Assembly (NCBI GenBank): GCA_949825025.1
Contig: OX463780.1
Coordinates: forward strand, 28,114,118 to 28,178,117
DNA length: 64,000 nt
Reading direction: 5' to 3'
From: Siphlonurus alternatus
Taxonomy: Eukaryota; Arthropoda; Insecta; Ephemeroptera; Siphlonuridae
A model generated the notes under the pieces. The model ran no database searches, was not told the DNA's origin, and saw nothing but the letters and a program-made list of their open reading frames with translations. This document shows, in pieces, positions 60,690 to 64,000 of the stretch; position 1 is the first letter of the stretch, and every line of letters begins with the position of its first letter. Made by a program: the position numbers and the translations under genes.

Positions 60690-61165
60690 GGTATTTGAGT
60701 TAGCAATACTAGTAAAACGTACTGTGAATTCTATGAAGAACGAGCCCTAGAGCATTCTACGACAATTTGCTGATTTTTTATGAATTGTTAAAAGTTTTTT
60801 TGATGACGTCATACCATTGAATCTCAAATGGGGAAATGCATCAGTTAACATTGCTAAAATGAAAATTTATTGAAGTACGAATTTCAAACCTTCATTATCG
60901 TGATTCTAGTACCAGAAAACCTTGCAAATGTAGTTTTGGTTACATTTCAATATTAAGTATGGGATTTGGCAATGTTAACTGATCTATTTTCCCATTTAAG
61001 ATTCAATGCTATGACGTCATTTTTAAGAGGTTTTAAAAATTCATATAAAATCAGGAAATTGTCGTAGAATGCTGTAATAGGGCTTGTCCTTCATGAAATT
61101 CTCGTGCCTTTTGAAATGTTGACAAAAACTTGAAACTTTTTTTTTTGGTCAGTACCCCATTAAAG
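60690..61165. repeat. Diverged foldback element with CRE sites
   Basis: ggggtactgacc near 60678 faces ggtcagtaccccatt near 61155. The inner pairs ctacgacaatttgctgattt / aatcaggaaattgtcgtag and ttgaatctcaaatgggga / tcccatttaagattcaa are clear. TGACGTCA is at 60804-60811 and 61012-61019. Confidence 0.75.
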
Positions 61166-64000
61166 CAAAAATAATAACAATTATGCAAGATCTTAGATCA
61201 CAGATCTTATAATTTAATTTGCTTCATCCTTTTAATTTACTATATCGTGACAAAGAGCGATGCGTTTCTTTAATTTGTCTTGCAAGATTGTGCAAGTATG
61301 CGCATTGTGTTATCGCATTATATAATTGTATACCGCGTTGGCGAGACTATTAGTTAGTTGTTGCTGAATTGCCATGACCGTGAAAGCAATTTCAGCTGCT
61401 CACTGGCACTTGAGCGAAGGCCGGCTCCCGCGTCACGCGCCTCCTCCTCCTCACGTCACGGGAGCAAATCTTACTCTTCATATCGTCTTGTATAGTTTGC
61501 CTGATGGGCAAATTTCTGCCCCTGCAGCTACAGGATCAAACTAGGAAGTTTTAAATAGGAATATATAATATTTATACTTTTATATAGATAGGGGACGATA
61601 TGAGATATGAGGACAGCACCATGCAAAATATTGTTATAGAATTGGTGATTTAAAGATCCGAAAATATTTGCAATACCCATAATATAATGCATTATTTTAA
61701 TGACTTTTTTCGTACATCTTTTCCAGAGATGAGGTAGTCAGAAATAGAGAGCGGTCATTAAAGGCCGCATGCTGTAGGATTTATTGTACTGATTACAACC
61801 CTTAGGATGAGAGGAGTTGGAGGAGACTGTATAACTTTGTAAACTTACTTTTTGTATTTTTAATTTTTTTTTTTTTTTGCCAACAATCATGCAAATTCCT
61901 GATATGGCCAATAAGCGCTCCTACATTGTTATTAACAATATTGAGAGTTTATTTTTAATTTATAACTCTTTATACATTTATTTTTCTATTTCGTGTATAT
62001 TGCATACGGTATAAGTTGCATAAAAAACACCTTCCTCCTGCTTCCCTTGATATATATCTTCCGCATTGGCAATTCAAAGAAAGGCGAAAATTTCTCAGGC
62101 TAATTTTTATACTGTATATACGAATATTTTTAGTAATATTTTAAAGCAAGACATTTTCCCATTTCCACAGAGATGATAAATTCGCATTATATAAATACAT
62201 AGACACAATTTTAAAGCGTAACATATTATTAAGTTATAAATATAAAAATATGTAAGATAACTTTGGTTACTTATTGTATAGGAGAAAAAAGAAGTTTATT
62301 TCAAATCTTCAAAATTCAATCTCAGAAGAAAATAGTTTCATAATTTATGAGATTATTTAAGAAATTGCAATGAAAATCTCTAGAATAAACGTTTCAAAGA
62401 TGATGCACCATGTTGTATATAATTATTATAATTAAGAGCATAGTGTAAGAGACTTCGTAGAAACTAACATTTGAAGGCTGTAGCTTGCTTCAAATTTGCA
62501 TGGTAACAGACTAGTGAAGAAGCTGCTGCCGGCTAGGCTGCCCTCGCAATATTTTAAGCTTTTGCTTGGTCGGCCTCGGATTTCGTAAACAAGTAAAAAA
62601 CTTCGCACTGCCGCTCGATTCTTCGCTGACCGTAGATAACTTATAATCAGTTGGGCTGGCACCATGCCATACTGAAACCGTGTTATCTTTATTGTACAAC
62701 ATTTTATTGCTAACTTGGCATTTATTACATTGCTTCAAGTATCGCGAGCAGACACTTAAATACAAATAAAAATGAGAAATTAATCGCTCTTTGTGCAGAC
62801 ATACCGTATACATGTAAAGGTTGGCAGGTTGCAGAATGTTTTTCGCGATTGATTGATTCTTTTTTTAATTATATGGCTTCAGTTATCTACCATTATGGTT
62901 GTCGCGATGTAAAGTATTGCCACGCCTCCTCCATATGCCATTTGTTTTAATATAATGATACCATTCTATATTATGTGATGATACTTAATTCCTTTCTCAA
63001 ATCTCTATACTGAAATGTACTACAAAAACATGTACAGTACTTTCATTCGACCATTAAATGATATATTTAAAAATATACATTTATTTATAAATATATATCA
63101 TGTATTGTGTTAAAATATAATACAGTATAATATGAAATATTTTCTATAATTTTTGCATGTGTATTTTATTTATTCTTATAGTATTCTTAATTATAATTAA
63201 GTAGTATTGTATTAAATATTAATATTTAATAACATTACAGCAATTATTTTTTATATACTGTATTCTGCTGAATCATAAATTAAGATTGACACATATATTA
63301 TAACAACGAGATTTAATGTGGCCTTTTATAATGTGCTCAACATCGATACACTTGCGTTTACTATTAAGTTTTTTTCCAAGTTTTCATGCAGTAATTATTG
63401 AGTGCCGAAGTAGCGTCAGCTGCATGCTATGCATTATGGGGTACCCACCAATCCAGGATATAACTGCTGGAATATATAAGTAGCAGTTAACATATTCTGT
63501 TTATGCAGAAAAACTGCATGTCTCAATATCTCATGCAGTGGTGATAGGGATGGTTTTCAGGGTTATTCTTCCCCCCCCCTTCCTTTTCCTTTCCTCCTTC
63601 GCTATAGGAAAAATTGTACAAATATAAAAGAAATATACTACCATCGATTTTATGAATATAAAGTAAAACTAAAATCTTGAACTCTTAATTGTTTTTGCAA
63701 TACCTGTTCCATGCATGTGCATGGTAACAAACGTGCCATATTGTATAGCATAATTAATTGTAATGTCATGTACGATTTTCTGCATTACATGGTCTAGGTC
63801 AAGGTCAATCATAATAATGTGCAGATAATGTAAGCTGCAGGCGGCTTATCTCCGTACATCTTTATAACATATGCTAATTGCTGCGTGCTGCGCAATTCGC
63901 TCGATTATACTTTAGACTGTATAATTTGCAACACGTGCTCGGGATTGCACGAATAAAAACGCGGATAAAAAAATATTTTTAGTGATTTGAAGTGGAATAA

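Larger units (their letters stand above)
53589..64000. other. Right-hand intergenic region, no supported gene
   Basis: Apart from the elements listed at 54697, 55956, 56523 and 60690, I find no frame with family similarity or convincing exon structure. 53.6-54.65 kb and 55.1-55.95 kb are AT-rich; 57.15-58.57 kb is the spacer of an inverted repeat; 59.2-60.69 kb is AT-rich. 61370-61470 is a local GC-rich, CpG-containing patch (cgcgtcacgcgcctcctcct), the only promoter-like stretch. 62.4-62.8 kb has overlapping minus-strand open frames of unknown meaning. 62.8-64 kb is AT-rich. Confidence 0.5.

Noticed and set aside
62432..62813. Minus-strand frames of 77 and 100 codons
   Set aside because: No family resemblance and overlapping alternative frames; possible but unsupported.
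1..64000. tRNA genes, CRISPR arrays, bacterial-type operons, tandem viral integrations
   Set aside because: None seen on either strand; the gene structure is that of an animal nuclear genome.

Overview
The window is AT-rich animal nuclear DNA: intron-rich protein genes with conventional GT-AG splice sites, at least two introns with minor-spliceosome (U12-type) signals, and very dense non-autonomous repeats. The Rab1 protein resembles the protostome/arthropod form (for example VYDCTDQ and RYACDNVN), so an invertebrate, possibly an arthropod such as a crustacean, is my best guess. That is inference; no species can be named from the sequence alone.

Eight genes can be assembled exon by exon, with reading phase agreeing across every junction. 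From left to right they are: UBA3 (minus, its 3' exons run off the left edge); RAB1A (plus, divergent from UBA3 across a 464-bp promoter gap with two perfect TGACGTCA sites); an intronless FKBP-like TPR protein (minus); a membrane-anchored short-chain dehydrogenase of the retinol dehydrogenase 11-14/DHRS13 type (minus, seven exons, its stop only 61 bp before the FKBP-like start); a small two-exon GON7-like gene (minus, with a 4.9-kb intron full of palindromes); COMMD2 (minus, five exons); CHAC2 (plus, four exons, divergent from COMMD2 across a 544-bp gap with a GC box); and ARL2 (minus, five exons, first intron U12-like). These are housekeeping genes (neddylation, ER-Golgi traffic, chaperone-linked folding, lipid/retinoid redox, tRNA modification, NF-kB/cullin control, glutathione turnover, tubulin folding). 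They form no single pathway; the two divergent pairs probably share promoters.

The rest is repeats. Palindromic (foldback) elements with TTAA ends occur in several families (about 9.99, 12.9, 13.9, 14.5, 18.5, 20.3, 20.8, 23.9, 24.5, 37.4, 41.2, 41.7 and 48.6 kb). hAT-like elements with CAGG ends and 8-bp target duplications lie at 13.1, 38.0 and 38.6 kb. One non-LTR retrotransposon family has three broken copies (4.5, 31.1 and 33.5-35.7 kb). A 5S-rRNA-derived SINE has two copies (44.7 and 54.7 kb). A near-perfect 2.3-kb palindrome (27.6-29.9 kb) is nested inside an older inverted repeat, and a 2.7-kb inverted repeat lies at 56.5-59.2 kb. Two palindromic elements carry sequences matching the conserved hammerhead-ribozyme core. 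From 53.6 kb to the right end I see no supported gene.

Most noteworthy: the U12-type introns in UBA3 and ARL2; the hammerhead-like cores inside palindromes; the dehydrogenase/FKBP-like pair with no polyadenylation signal between them and a stop codon embedded in AATAAA; and the spread of TGACGTCA (CRE) sites carried by several unrelated mobile elements.
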